NCBI RefSeq assembly: GCF_016746085.1
Contig: NZ_JAERTZ010000018.1
Coordinates: 124,001-188,000 of the forward strand
DNA length: 64,000 bases
Reading direction: 5' to 3'
From: Zobellella iuensis
GTDB lineage: Bacteria > Pseudomonadota > Gammaproteobacteria > Enterobacterales > Aeromonadaceae
The stretch's first letter is position 1. Each line of letters begins with the position of its first letter. The notes beneath the pieces are model-generated. The model was given only the letters and a program-made list of their open reading frames with translations, searched no databases and had not been told where the DNA came from. Of the stretch, positions 1 through 8,698 are shown piece after piece. Made by a program: the position numbers and the translations under genes.

Positions 1-1608
1 GCCCGAGGCGTAGCCCAGCGGCACATGCCCCCGCTTGGCCACGTCCCGCAGCAGCGCCTCGAATGCCATGCCCACCGCCACCAGATCGTTGGGCAGGGCG
101 AAGTGCTCCTTGAAGCGGGAATTGAACAGCACCAGGCGATCGTCGGCGTCGTACAGGGTGAAGCCCTCGGCGATGGACTCGATGGCCTCGGTCAGTTGAT
201 CCCGGGCCGATTCGGCCCGGCGCTGGGCCTCTTCGGTCAGCCGTACCTGTCGTTCGAGATCCTCGCGTTGCTCTTCCAGCTCGGTGATGTCGGTGTAGAT
301 GGCGACCACGCCGCCGTCTTTGGTGCGGCGTTCGCTGACCCGCAGTTGCAGGCCGTCGGTCCGCTTGAGCTTGAACGGCGGCCCCGGATGGCGCCGTTGC
401 GCCAGGCGCCACTCGAACCATTGCCGGCCGTCGTCCTCGCCGAACTCGAGCAGGCGCCGGTCCACCACCGCCTGGATCAGATCCCGGAAGGGCATGCCCA
501 CCCGCACTATGTCGGGCGCGGCGGAGTAGTCGCGAAAACGGGAGTTGAAGGCCACCAGGCGATCGTCGGCATCGTACAGGGTAAAGCCCTCGGAGATGGA
601 CTCGATGGCCTCGGTCAGTTGCTGGTGGGCGGCCTCGGCCCTGGCCTGCAGGCGGCGGGTTTCCTGGTATTGCTGGGCCAGCTCCAGCTCGGCCTGGCGG
701 CGGGCGGTGATGTCGGTGATAAAGCCCTCCAGCAGTTGCAGCCGGCCGGCTTCGTCGAACACCCCGCAGCCCTGTGCCCACACCCATTTCTCCTCGCCGC
801 CGCGGCTATGGATGCGGTATTCGAACTGGTAGGGGCGCTGATTCTTGATGGCTTCCTGCACCTGTTGCCACAAGGCCTCGCGATCCTCGGGGTGGATCAG
901 CTCAATAAAATGGGGATGGCCGGCGATGACCTCTTCCGGCGCATAGCCGGTCAGGTCTCGGCAGCCCTGGCTGAGGAAGGTCATGGTCCACCGGGGATCG
1001 TTCCGACACTGGTAGGCGATACCGGGCAGGTTGGCCATCAGGGTGGCCAGCCGGCGCCGGCTTTCCTGCAGCTCGCGGGCGGCGCGCTCCCGCTCCATCA
1101 CCCGGCCCAGTTGGGTACCGATCTGGGCCATCAAATCGAGCAGCGGCGGATCGGGCTCCTGCACCCGGTCGGAGAAGAATTCCAGCACCGCCACCACCAG
1201 GTTGCCGGACAGTACCGGGAAGGCGGCGCCGGCGCGTACCCCGGTATCCTGTTCCTGATGGGCGCGCTGAAAGCCCGGGTCCCGGGTCACGTCCGGGATC
1301 CAGGCGGGCTCGCCGCTTTTCAGCACCCGCTCCGGCAGGCCCATGCTGGAGCCGTAGCGGCTGGCTTCGGTAATGTCCTTGAACAGGCGAAAGCGCTCGC
1401 TGTCGCCCAGGTGCCAGAGCCGGGTCGACACCAGGCCGTCCCCGTCTGCGGACGGGTACCAGGCGTGGCCCAGGGGCCAGCCGGTATGGGCACAGACCAG
1501 GTCGAGGGCGGTCTGCATCGCCTCGTCGACGCTGCGCGCCTCGTTGGCGGCCCGGGTGATCAGCTGGTTGAGGCGCAGCAGGCGGCTTTCGGTGCGGCGG
1601 TGGGCCAT
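1..1608 (-). CDS. GAF/multi-PAS sensor protein, C-terminus cut off by window edge
   Basis: The minus-strand frame is open from an ATG at 1608 to the window edge, so the gene is partial. It encodes an N-terminal GAF-like domain (about residues 10-160), then a PAS domain with a PAC tail (about 175-300), then two closely similar PAS_7-type domains, each with an EGFTLYDADDRLV motif. No membrane segment is seen, so it is probably cytoplasmic. The output domain (kinase, GGDEF or other) lies outside the window. The start is supported by an AGGGAC Shine-Dalgarno. The ATG lies 11 bases after the stop of the receiver-dehydrogenase gene, so the two are probably cotranscribed. A plausible job is sensing for that enzyme, but this is inference. 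Confidence 0.85.
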   Translation of the reverse strand, partial: MAHRRTESRLLRLNQLITRAANEARSVDEAMQTALDLVCAHTGWPLGHAWYPSADGDGLVSTRLWHLGDSERFRLFKDITEASRYGSSMGLPERVLKSGEPAWIPDVTRDPGFQRAHQEQDTGVRAGAAFPVLSGNLVVAVLEFFSDRVQEPDPPLLDLMAQIGTQLGRVMERERAARELQESRRRLATLMANLPGIAYQCRNDPRWTMTFLSQGCRDLTGYAPEEVIAGHPHFIELIHPEDREALWQQVQEAIKNQRPYQFEYRIHSRGGEEKWVWAQGCGVFDEAGRLQLLEGFITDITARRQAELELAQQYQETRRLQARAEAAHQQLTEAIESISEGFTLYDADDRLVAFNSRFRDYSAAPDIVRVGMPFRDLIQAVVDRRLLEFGEDDGRQWFEWRLAQRRHPGPPFKLKRTDGLQLRVSERRTKDGGVVAIYTDITELEEQREDLERQVRLTEEAQRRAESARDQLTEAIESIAEGFTLYDADDRLVLFNSRFKEHFALPNDLVAVGMAFEALLRDVAKRGHVPLGYASG

Positions 1609-1619
1609 GATGTCGTCCC

Positions 1620-3269
1620 TCAGGGGAAGACGCCGCGCAGCAGCTTGGCCTCGGTGACCCGGGAGACGCCCTCGATCAGGGCTGCGGTGCGCATGTCGAT
1701 GTGGTTGTCACCGGCCCGCTTGAGGGTGCGGTGAAAGGCGTCCAGCAGTATGGCCTGTAGCCGGGCGTTGATCTCCTCCAGGGTCCAGGTCAGGCTCTGC
1801 ATGCCCTGCACCCATTCGAAGTAGGACACGGTCACGCCGCCGGCGTTGCCGAGGATATCGGGCAGCACGAAGATGCCCCGTTCGAACAGGATGTCGTCGG
1901 CCTCCAGCATGGTGGGGCCGTTGGCCCCTTCCGCCAGCAGCCGGCACTGGAGCCTGCCGGCGTTTTCCACCGTCACCTGGTTTTGCAGCGCCGCCAGCGC
2001 CAGCACGTCGCAGTCGAGTTCGAGCAGTGCCTGGTTGCTGACGGCCTCGGCATCCGGGAAGCCGGCCAGCACCCGGTGCTCGGCCACATAAGCGAGCAGG
2101 GCGTCCACCGACAGGCCGGCGGGGTTGAACAGGCCGGTGGAGACGTCGCTGACCCCGACCAGTTTGACCCCGGCCTCGGCCAGGAAGCGGGCGGTGTAGC
2201 TGCCCACGTTACCGAAGCCCTGCACCACGGCGCTGGCCCCGGACAGATCCAGCCCCAGGTGCTCGGCCGAGGCCTTGATCAGGTAGACCAGGCCGCGGCC
2301 GGTGGCTTCCTTGCGGCCCAGGGAGCCGCCCAGCACCACCGGCTTGCCGGTCACCACCGCCGGCACCGCATGGCCCACCTGCTGGCTGTAGGTGTCCATC
2401 AGCCAGGCCATCACCTGCTCGTCGGTGCCCATGTCCGGCGCGGGAATGTCCCTGTCGGGGCCGATGATGTCGATGATCTCGGCGGTGTAGCGCCGGGTCA
2501 GCCGTTGCAGCTCGCGCTTGCTCAGGCTGGTGGGATCGACCCGCACCCCGCCCTTGGCACCGCCGAAGGGCAGCTTCATCAGGGCGCATTTCCAGGTCAT
2601 CCACATGGCCAGCGCCGCCACCTCGCCCAGGTCCACGTCCTGGTGGTAGCGGATACCGCCCTTGGTGGGGCCCATGGACAGCACATGCTGCACCCGGTAG
2701 CCGAACACCGTCTCGACCTGGCTGCGGTCGTCGCGGAAAAAGGGGAAGGACACCACCTGGGTGCGCTGGGGAAACAGCAGCCGCTGGCGGATATTGTCGT
2801 CCAGATCCATGTACTGGGCGGCCTTGAGGAACTGCTGCTGGGCCAGGCGGAACATGGGCGAGTCCCACTCTCCGCCCCGGGCCCGCGCCCGGGACAGGGT
2901 ATAGCGGATGGAGCGGCTGAGGGCGGTGCTCTTGAGGTTGGACTTGACCAGGTAGTCGTAGGCGCCGGACTCCACCGCCCGCGCCGCCAGCTTGACGTCG
3001 TCCAGGCTGGTGAGGATCACCACCGGCACCTGGGGTGCGGCAAGGCGCACCCGCAGCAGGGTTTCGAGCTCCTGGCTGTCGGGCAGCACCAGATCGAGCA
3101 GCACCAGATCCACGTCGTTGCGGGCCAGGCGGGCGAGGCCGTCGGCCAGCCGCTCCACCGCCTCCACCTCGCACTGCAGCTGGGGATCGGTCGTGAGCAG
3201 CTGCTGGATCAGCCGGCGATGGAGCGGGTTGTCTTCGATCAGCAGCAGACGAACGGGCAAGTCGAGCAT
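1620..3269 (-). CDS. Response-regulator receiver domain fused to Glu/Leu/Phe/Val dehydrogenase
   Basis: A single uninterrupted 549-residue protein. Residues about 5-125 are a CheY-like receiver with an intact acidic pair (E12, D13), phosphoacceptor D59 in DLVLLDLVLPD, T87 and K109. After a short linker, residues about 140-549 are a full-length glutamate-dehydrogenase-type enzyme: KGGIRYH (K203), the catalytic region TWKCALMKLPFGGAKGG (K227, K239), PAPDMGTD (D279) and the dinucleotide-binding GFGNVG (351-356). Expected chemistry is NAD(P)-dependent oxidative deamination of glutamate or a related amino acid in the cytoplasm. The ATG at 3269 is preceded by GAGG; an upstream extension to 3350 is open but lacks support. 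The next gene is a GAF/PAS sensor. Phosphorylation control of the enzyme is inferred from the fusion, not shown. Confidence 0.93.
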   Translation of the reverse strand: MLDLPVRLLLIEDNPLHRRLIQQLLTTDPQLQCEVEAVERLADGLARLARNDVDLVLLDLVLPDSQELETLLRVRLAAPQVPVVILTSLDDVKLAARAVESGAYDYLVKSNLKSTALSRSIRYTLSRARARGGEWDSPMFRLAQQQFLKAAQYMDLDDNIRQRLLFPQRTQVVSFPFFRDDRSQVETVFGYRVQHVLSMGPTKGGIRYHQDVDLGEVAALAMWMTWKCALMKLPFGGAKGGVRVDPTSLSKRELQRLTRRYTAEIIDIIGPDRDIPAPDMGTDEQVMAWLMDTYSQQVGHAVPAVVTGKPVVLGGSLGRKEATGRGLVYLIKASAEHLGLDLSGASAVVQGFGNVGSYTARFLAEAGVKLVGVSDVSTGLFNPAGLSVDALLAYVAEHRVLAGFPDAEAVSNQALLELDCDVLALAALQNQVTVENAGRLQCRLLAEGANGPTMLEADDILFERGIFVLPDILGNAGGVTVSYFEWVQGMQSLTWTLEEINARLQAILLDAFHRTLKRAGDNHIDMRTAALIEGVSRVTEAKLLRGVFP

Positions 3270-3362
3270 GGGACGCCTCGCAACGCTAGCGGACGGGCGG
3301 AGCCCGGAGCCGGTGTCATATAGGTTTAAGCGTAGGCCAGGCCGGGGCAAGGCTCCACCGGA

Positions 3363-4277
3363 CTAGGGCGAGGGCCGCGGCTCCCGGGCGAACAGCGTGG
3401 CCTGCTCCTGCAACCAGAGCCGCAGGGCCCGGATGCGGGGGTTGTCTTCCTCGCCCGGGCGACTCAGCAGGTAATAGGCGAAGTCGGTGCCGCGCCAGGG
3501 CAGCAGGGGGCGCAGTTCACCCGCCTGCAGTAGCGGCTGGGCCAGGGACCAGCGCCCGAGGCAGAGCCCCAGCCGCTGGCGGCAGGCGTCGAGGGCGAGG
3601 CCCGCATCGGTCACGCCGATGGTGCCGGCCGCCTCGACCCCGGCCTCCCGCAGCCAGGGGCGCCAGCTGCTCCAGGGCTCGGTGGCCCGGACGCCGATGT
3701 CGTCCAGCAGGGGGGTGTTGGCCAGCCAGTCGCCGGGGCGACGGCGGGGGCGGCTGTCGAGCAGGCGGGCGGCGGCCAGCACGGTAACGGCATCGTCCAG
3801 CAGCAGCTCGCTATGCAGCCCCGGGTAGTCACCGGCGCCGAAGCGGATGGCCAGATCCGCCTGGCCGGTGCGCAGATCCGCCAGCCGGTCTTCGGCCTGC
3901 AGGGTCAGTCTCAGTCCGGGATGACGCGCGAGCAGCCCGGCCAGGCGCGGCAACAGCCAGTGCCGGCAGAAGCCGTGGGGCAGGGAGAGCACCAGGGGGC
4001 CGGCCAGCGGGGGCTGGCTCAGCTCGGTGGTGGCACTGGCGATGATGCCGAAGGCGTCGGCGATCCTGGCCTGGTAGCGGCGTCCGGCCTCGGTCAGGCT
4101 GACGCCCCGGGCCCGGCGGATGAACAGCGGCACGCCCAGGGCCTGTTCCAGCTCCTTGATGCGGTGGCTGATGGCGGCGGCGGTCAGGTGGAGCTCACCC
4201 GCCGCGGCGCTGAAGCTGTTGAGCCGGGCCGCGGCCTCGAAGGCGCGCAGGGTGTTGAGGGGCGGGGATACGGGCAT
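3363..4277 (-). CDS. LysR-family transcriptional regulator (GcvA-like)
   Basis: A 304-residue protein with an N-terminal winged helix-turn-helix (about residues 5-64, including LRAFEAAARLNSFSAAAGEL and AISHRIKELEQALGVPLF) and a C-terminal periplasmic-binding-like effector domain. The layout and length are typical of LysR regulators, and the N-terminus resembles the GcvA/AmpR branch. It is divergent from the phzF-family gene at 4381 with about 100 bases between them, the classic arrangement for a LysR protein controlling its neighbour. The effector is unknown. It ends 93 bases before the receiver-dehydrogenase start, so it could also affect that gene. Confidence 0.92.
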   Translation of the reverse strand: MPVSPPLNTLRAFEAAARLNSFSAAAGELHLTAAAISHRIKELEQALGVPLFIRRARGVSLTEAGRRYQARIADAFGIIASATTELSQPPLAGPLVLSLPHGFCRHWLLPRLAGLLARHPGLRLTLQAEDRLADLRTGQADLAIRFGAGDYPGLHSELLLDDAVTVLAAARLLDSRPRRRPGDWLANTPLLDDIGVRATEPWSSWRPWLREAGVEAAGTIGVTDAGLALDACRQRLGLCLGRWSLAQPLLQAGELRPLLPWRGTDFAYYLLSRPGEEDNPRIRALRLWLQEQATLFAREPRPSP

Positions 4278-4295
4278 CTTTAAGGATAATGTCAG

Positions 4296-4306
4296 CTAAG
4301 TCTTAG
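4296..4306. promoter_or_regulatory. Candidate LysR operator in divergent intergenic region
   Basis: CTAAG-T-CTTAG is a perfect dyad in the 103-base gap between the divergent lysR and phzF-type genes. LysR proteins usually bind dyads of this kind in shared promoter regions. The assignment rests on position and symmetry only. Confidence 0.3.
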
Positions 4307-4380
4307 GGCTAGAATATAGCAGTTGTCTTAACTATGGCTAATGTCAAAATGCGCCTGTCACCACCACAGGAGAATGATCG

Positions 4381-5214
4381 ATGAACGAGCCCCTTTATCG
4401 CCTCGCGGCCTTCAGCACCAGCCCGTCCGGCGGCAATCCCGCCGGCGTCTGGCTGGGCGAGGCCCTGCCCGACGCCGCTACCATGCAGCGCATCGCCGCC
4501 GAGGTGGGCTATTCGGAAACCGCCTTCGTGGCGCCGCTCGACGGAACCGAGCGCCATATCCGCTATTACAGCCCGCTCCGGGAGATCAGCTTTTGCGGCC
4601 ACGCCACCATCGCCGCCGGTGTGGTGCTGGGCCAGACGGCGGGCGCCGGCCGCTACCGGCTGCAGACGGCGGTGGGCGAGGTGCCGGTCGAGGTGTTCCG
4701 GGACGGTGAGCAGTGGCTGGCGGCGCTGACCTCGGTCGAGCCGGAGCAAAAGGCGGTACCGCCCCGCTGGCTGGAGAAGGTGCTCGAGGCGCTGCACTGG
4801 CGGCCCGAGGAGCTGGATCCGGCGCTGCCGCCGATGCTGGCCTACGCCGGGGCTTGGCACCTGGTGCTGGCGGCGGGCTCGGCCGCGCGGCTGGCCCGGC
4901 TGGAGTACGACGTCGAGCGGCTGAAGGCGCTGATGGAGGACGCCGGCCTGGTCACCCTGCAACTGGTATACCGGCAGGACGAGCTGGTGTTCCAGGCCCG
5001 CAATCCCTTCCCGGTGGGTGGAGTGGTGGAGGATCCGGCCACCGGGGCGGCGGCCGCGGCCATGGGCGGCTACCTGCGGGCGGCGGGGCTGATGCCGGTG
5101 CCGGGCGAGCTGCTGATCCGCCAGGGCGAGGCCATGGGCCGGCCCAGTGAACTGCGGGTGGGGGTGCCGGCCGCGGGCGGTATCCGGGTCAGCGGCGCGG
5201 CGGTGGCGCTCTGA
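4381..5214 (+). CDS. PhzF-family isomerase/epimerase
   Basis: A 277-residue protein with the PhzF/diaminopimelate-epimerase-like fold: N-terminal FSTSPSGGNPAGVWLG, the GYSETAFV motif with the conserved catalytic Glu (E46), EISFCGHATIAAG, and a C-terminal DPATGAAAAAMGGYL. Family members are isomerases without cofactors. No phenazine genes are nearby, so this is a general PhzF-like protein of unknown substrate. AGGAG lies 8 bases before the ATG. It is divergent from the LysR gene, which probably regulates it. Confidence 0.92.
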   Translation: MNEPLYRLAAFSTSPSGGNPAGVWLGEALPDAATMQRIAAEVGYSETAFVAPLDGTERHIRYYSPLREISFCGHATIAAGVVLGQTAGAGRYRLQTAVGEVPVEVFRDGEQWLAALTSVEPEQKAVPPRWLEKVLEALHWRPEELDPALPPMLAYAGAWHLVLAAGSAARLARLEYDVERLKALMEDAGLVTLQLVYRQDELVFQARNPFPVGGVVEDPATGAAAAAMGGYLRAAGLMPVPGELLIRQGEAMGRPSELRVGVPAAGGIRVSGAAVAL

Positions 5215-5229
5215 GCGTGCGGCATCGGC

Positions 5230-5988
5230 TCAGAAATGATAGCTGACCAGCAGTCCGGTGATGGCCTGGGTGGCATCGCCGACCCGGGACACTATGGGGC
5301 TGTCCTTGGCATCGCCGGTGAGCCGGGTTAGGCCGGTGATGCCGGTGACCGACCAGTCGGTGGCGAAGCGGTAGTTCAGGCTGCCGCTTAGCCCCAGGCG
5401 CCAGTAGCCGTCGTCGGGACGGTAGGCACTCAGGCCGGAGCGGGCGGCCTCTTGCACCGATATCCCGAACATGTCCCGGGTCCATTCGCTACTGCTGTAG
5501 GTCAGGCTGGGGCTGATGCGTACCGACCAGTCGGGCGCGAGCTGTTCGCGCCAGTTGGCGGTGAAGCTCAGCTGGTAGCCGTCCACGTCGCCGGTGGCGG
5601 CGGTGTGCCCCTCGAGCTGGTAGCGCCAGGGGCCCTGTCGGTAGCCGAGCCGCAGCCCGGCGGTGGCCCCACCCTTGACCTTGTCGAAGCGGCTCAGGTC
5701 TCCGGTGTTGTCGCGGCCGGGGTGGTAGCCGATAAAGGGTGACAGGCTAAAGCCCTGGTATTGGAACAGATTCCAGCCCAGGCCGTCACGCCAGCTGACA
5801 TAGAAGAGATCGCCATAAGTCAGGTTGGCATCGGGAACCGCCCGGGTCTTGTAGTTGTCGCTGCCCAGATAGTCGGGGGCCACCAGGGCACCGGCGCCGA
5901 TACTGCCGCTCCAGCCCTGCTGGGCCAGGACCGGGGGGGCTGCCAGCGGCAGCAACAGCAAGGCGGGCAGGAAATAAGTGCGGGACAT
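5230..5988 (-). CDS. MipA/OmpV family outer-membrane protein
   Basis: A 252-residue protein with a clear Sec signal peptide (MSRTYFLPALLLLPLAAPP, then a VLAQQ cleavage region). The mature part is rich in alternating aromatic beta strands and ends in SYHF, the terminal-Phe signature of outer-membrane beta barrels. GAGALVAPDYLGSDNYKTR is typical of MipA/OmpV proteins, which are scaffolds or porin-like barrels. The ATG at 5988 is preceded by GGAGG at good spacing; a longer open frame upstream lacks support. It converges with the phzF-type gene with only 15 bases between the stops. Confidence 0.9.
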   Translation of the reverse strand: MSRTYFLPALLLLPLAAPPVLAQQGWSGSIGAGALVAPDYLGSDNYKTRAVPDANLTYGDLFYVSWRDGLGWNLFQYQGFSLSPFIGYHPGRDNTGDLSRFDKVKGGATAGLRLGYRQGPWRYQLEGHTAATGDVDGYQLSFTANWREQLAPDWSVRISPSLTYSSSEWTRDMFGISVQEAARSGLSAYRPDDGYWRLGLSGSLNYRFATDWSVTGITGLTRLTGDAKDSPIVSRVGDATQAITGLLVSYHF

Positions 5989-6032
5989 GTGCGGGCCTCC
6001 TATATGGCATGGTTCTCTTGGGATGGGCAGGA

Positions 6033-8606
6033 TCAGGACGTCGGCACCGACCGGGCTGCCGTGCTCAGACAAGACTCGGCGAACTCGGTCGCCGGCATGG
6101 GCCGGCCGGTGAGCCAGCCCTGTACCAGGGGGACATGATAGCGGGCCAGGGCGTCGAGCTGGGCCGGGGTTTCGACCCCTTCGGCCACCACCTGCAGCTC
6201 CAGCTCCCGGGCCAGCCCGGTCACCGCGGCCAGCACGGCGCTGCTGCTGCGGCATTCGCCGAGCTGTCGGATAAAGGATCTGTCTATCTTCAGGCTGGTG
6301 ACCGGCAGGGCGTGCAGGTAGCTGAGCGACGAATAACCGGTGCCGAAGTCGTCGATGGCCAGCGGGCAGCCCAGCTCGCGCAACTCCTGCAGCAGCCGCT
6401 CGGCCTGCTGCTGTTTGTCGAGCAGGATGCTTTCGGTCAGCTCCAGGCCGAGCAGCCCGGCCGGCAACCGGTAATCCGCGAGCAGGGTGCTGACCTCGGT
6501 CACCAGATCCTGCTGCCAGAACTGCTGGGCCGACAGGTTGACCGACACCGGCACCGGCGTCCGCCCCTCGTCGAGCCAGGTGCGCAGCTGGGCGGCGGCC
6601 AGACGCATCAGCCGCCGGCCCAGGGGCACCATAAGCCCGGCGCGCTCGGCCAGGGGGATGAAGTCGGCGGGTGACACCGCCCCCAGCTCCGGGTGCTGCC
6701 AGCGGGCCAGGGCCTCGGCGGCCCGCACCCGCCGGTCGGCGGGCTCGACCTGGGGCTGGTAATGCAGGCTGAGGCCCTCGCCGCTTTCCACCGCGTCGCG
6801 CAGTGCCGTTTCCATCTGCAGCCAGCGGTGTTCCTGCTGGTTCATGTCCCGGCGGAACAGCCGGTAGCCGTTGCGCCCTTCCTGCTTGGCCCGGTACATG
6901 GCGGCATCGGCGTGGTGCACCAGCTCCTCGGCGCCGGTGGCATCGTCGGGATAGAGGCTGATGCCGAGGCTGCAGCCGATGCGGAAACTCTGCTGGCCGA
7001 TGCGAAAGGGCTCGCCGATGGCGTCGATCAGGCGCCGGGCGACGCGGGTGACCTCGTCCGCCTCTTCCAGATCGGGCAGCAGTACGATGAATTCGTCGCC
7101 GCCCAGCCGGGCCAGGGTGTCGTCTTCCCGCAGCCGGCCGCCGAGGCGGCGCGACACCTCGAGCAGCAGTTCGTCGCCGGCGGCATGGCCCAGGCTGTCG
7201 TTGACCTGCTTGAAGTGATCCAGATCGATGAACAGCACCGCCAGCCGCCGCTGGTGGCGGTGGGCGTGGCGGATGGCCAGCTCCAGGCGATCTTCCAGCA
7301 GGCGGCGGTTGGGCAGGCGGGTGAGGGGATCGTAGTAGGCCAGTTGGCGGATCTGATCCTCGTTCTCGCGGATGTGGGTGATGTCGGTGAACAGGGCGGC
7401 AAAGTTGGTGATCCGGCCCTCACCATCGCGGATGGCGGTGATGGTCAGTAACTCCAGGTAGAGCTGGCCGCTCTTGCGCCGGTTCCAGATCTCGCCGCGC
7501 CAGTAGCCCTTTTCTCGCAGCGTCCGCCACATCTCGGTATAGAAGGCGCCGTCGTGGCGGCCGGAGGAGAGCACCGCCGGGGTGCGGCCCAGCACTTCTT
7601 CCGGGTCGTAGCCGGTGGTGTGGGAAAAAGCCGGGTTGACGAACTCGATACGGCCTTCGGCGTCGGTGATGATGATGCCTTCGAGGGAGGCCTCGATCAC
7701 CCGTTCGGCCAGCTCCAGGTTGAGCCGGGAGCGGCTGAGGGCCTGGTCGCGCTGCTCCAGCGCCTGGCGCAGCTGCTGCTGGTAGCGGTGTTCGACACCG
7801 TCGAGGATGTTGCGAAAACCGAGCAGGCCCACCACCTGGCGGCCCTCCAGCACCGCCAGGTGGCGCACCCGGTGATCGATCAGCTGGTCCCGGGCGCGTA
7901 ACAGGGTATCGCCCCGATTCACGGTCAGCAGCGGCCGGCTGGCCAGGCCGCCGACCGGGGTGTTGCCCGGATGGCGGGCGACGAAGCGGACCATGTCCCG
8001 CTCGGTGAGGATGCCGTAGCCGCCGTCGGCGCAGGCCACCACGGCGGCGTCCCGTCCCTGTTGATGCATGAGGGCCGCTACCTCGGCCAGGGACAGTGCT
8101 CCCGCCACCGTCAGGGGCTGGCCGTCCATGGCCTCGTGCACCTCGCGCAGGCCGAGGTAGGGCTCCAGCCCCTGCTTCAGCGCCATATCGGTCTGGGAGA
8201 CGATGCCCCTGGGCCGGCCCCGGTCGTCCACCACCAGGAAGTGCCGGTGGCCTTCGGCGCGAAAACGTGCGGCCACCGCTGACAGGGGCGTGTTCGGGTG
8301 CAGCTGGCTGACCGGCGTGCTCATCATCTGGCCTATGGGGGTGAGCAGGGCCTGGGGATTGTTGAAGTCGAGGCGCAGGCTGTCGCGCTCGGTCCAGATC
8401 CCCAGCACCTGGTCGCCTTCCATGACCAGCATGGAGCTGCAGCGACGCGAGGCCATGCGCTCGGCCGCCTCGCGCAGCGGGGTGTCGGGGCCGCAGCTGA
8501 GCAGCCCGGTTTGCATCAGCCGTTCGACCGGCGGGTCGGCCGTTACAGGGTCTTGATATTTCACGTCGCGTGACCTGGATTGCGGGGGAATGGGCCACAC
8601 TATCAT
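6033..8606 (-). CDS. CBS(x4)-PAS-GGDEF-EAL cyclic-di-GMP signalling protein
   Basis: About 857 residues with four tandem CBS motifs (about 30-285), a short coiled linker, a PAS/PAC domain (about 295-410), a GGDEF domain with an intact GGDEF motif, and an EAL domain. The EAL part keeps EALARW, the NLS Asn, ELTES, DDFGTGYSS, KIDRSF and VVAEGVET, so phosphodiesterase activity is expected. The cyclase may be active or GTP-sensing. CBS domains usually bind adenyl nucleotides, suggesting energy-state input. It is cytoplasmic, with no membrane segment. The start is uncertain: ATG 8606 follows GGGACAG, GTG 8564 is an alternative, and a TTG extension reaches 8651. MSHA pilus MshE in this window is a plausible downstream c-di-GMP target. 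Confidence 0.93.
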   Translation of the reverse strand: MIVWPIPPQSRSRDVKYQDPVTADPPVERLMQTGLLSCGPDTPLREAAERMASRRCSSMLVMEGDQVLGIWTERDSLRLDFNNPQALLTPIGQMMSTPVSQLHPNTPLSAVAARFRAEGHRHFLVVDDRGRPRGIVSQTDMALKQGLEPYLGLREVHEAMDGQPLTVAGALSLAEVAALMHQQGRDAAVVACADGGYGILTERDMVRFVARHPGNTPVGGLASRPLLTVNRGDTLLRARDQLIDHRVRHLAVLEGRQVVGLLGFRNILDGVEHRYQQQLRQALEQRDQALSRSRLNLELAERVIEASLEGIIITDAEGRIEFVNPAFSHTTGYDPEEVLGRTPAVLSSGRHDGAFYTEMWRTLREKGYWRGEIWNRRKSGQLYLELLTITAIRDGEGRITNFAALFTDITHIRENEDQIRQLAYYDPLTRLPNRRLLEDRLELAIRHAHRHQRRLAVLFIDLDHFKQVNDSLGHAAGDELLLEVSRRLGGRLREDDTLARLGGDEFIVLLPDLEEADEVTRVARRLIDAIGEPFRIGQQSFRIGCSLGISLYPDDATGAEELVHHADAAMYRAKQEGRNGYRLFRRDMNQQEHRWLQMETALRDAVESGEGLSLHYQPQVEPADRRVRAAEALARWQHPELGAVSPADFIPLAERAGLMVPLGRRLMRLAAAQLRTWLDEGRTPVPVSVNLSAQQFWQQDLVTEVSTLLADYRLPAGLLGLELTESILLDKQQQAERLLQELRELGCPLAIDDFGTGYSSLSYLHALPVTSLKIDRSFIRQLGECRSSSAVLAAVTGLARELELQVVAEGVETPAQLDALARYHVPLVQGWLTGRPMPATEFAESCLSTAARSVPTS

Positions 8607-8698
8607 ATCTGTCCCGGGGGACAGAAGCCTTTGGGCGTTCCCCGTATGCAAAGGCGCCGGACTGGGATTATGCTCTGGTGAGAGCCTGGAGGTGTCGC

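Noticed and set aside
25-1734. 569-residue open frame on the plus strand
   Set aside because: It is antisense to the GAF/PAS sensor and has no recognisable domain or ribosome-binding site; long antisense frames are common in this high-GC DNA.
1983-3323. 446-residue open frame on the plus strand
   Set aside because: Antisense shadow of the receiver-dehydrogenase gene; His/Gly/Gln-rich low-complexity product.
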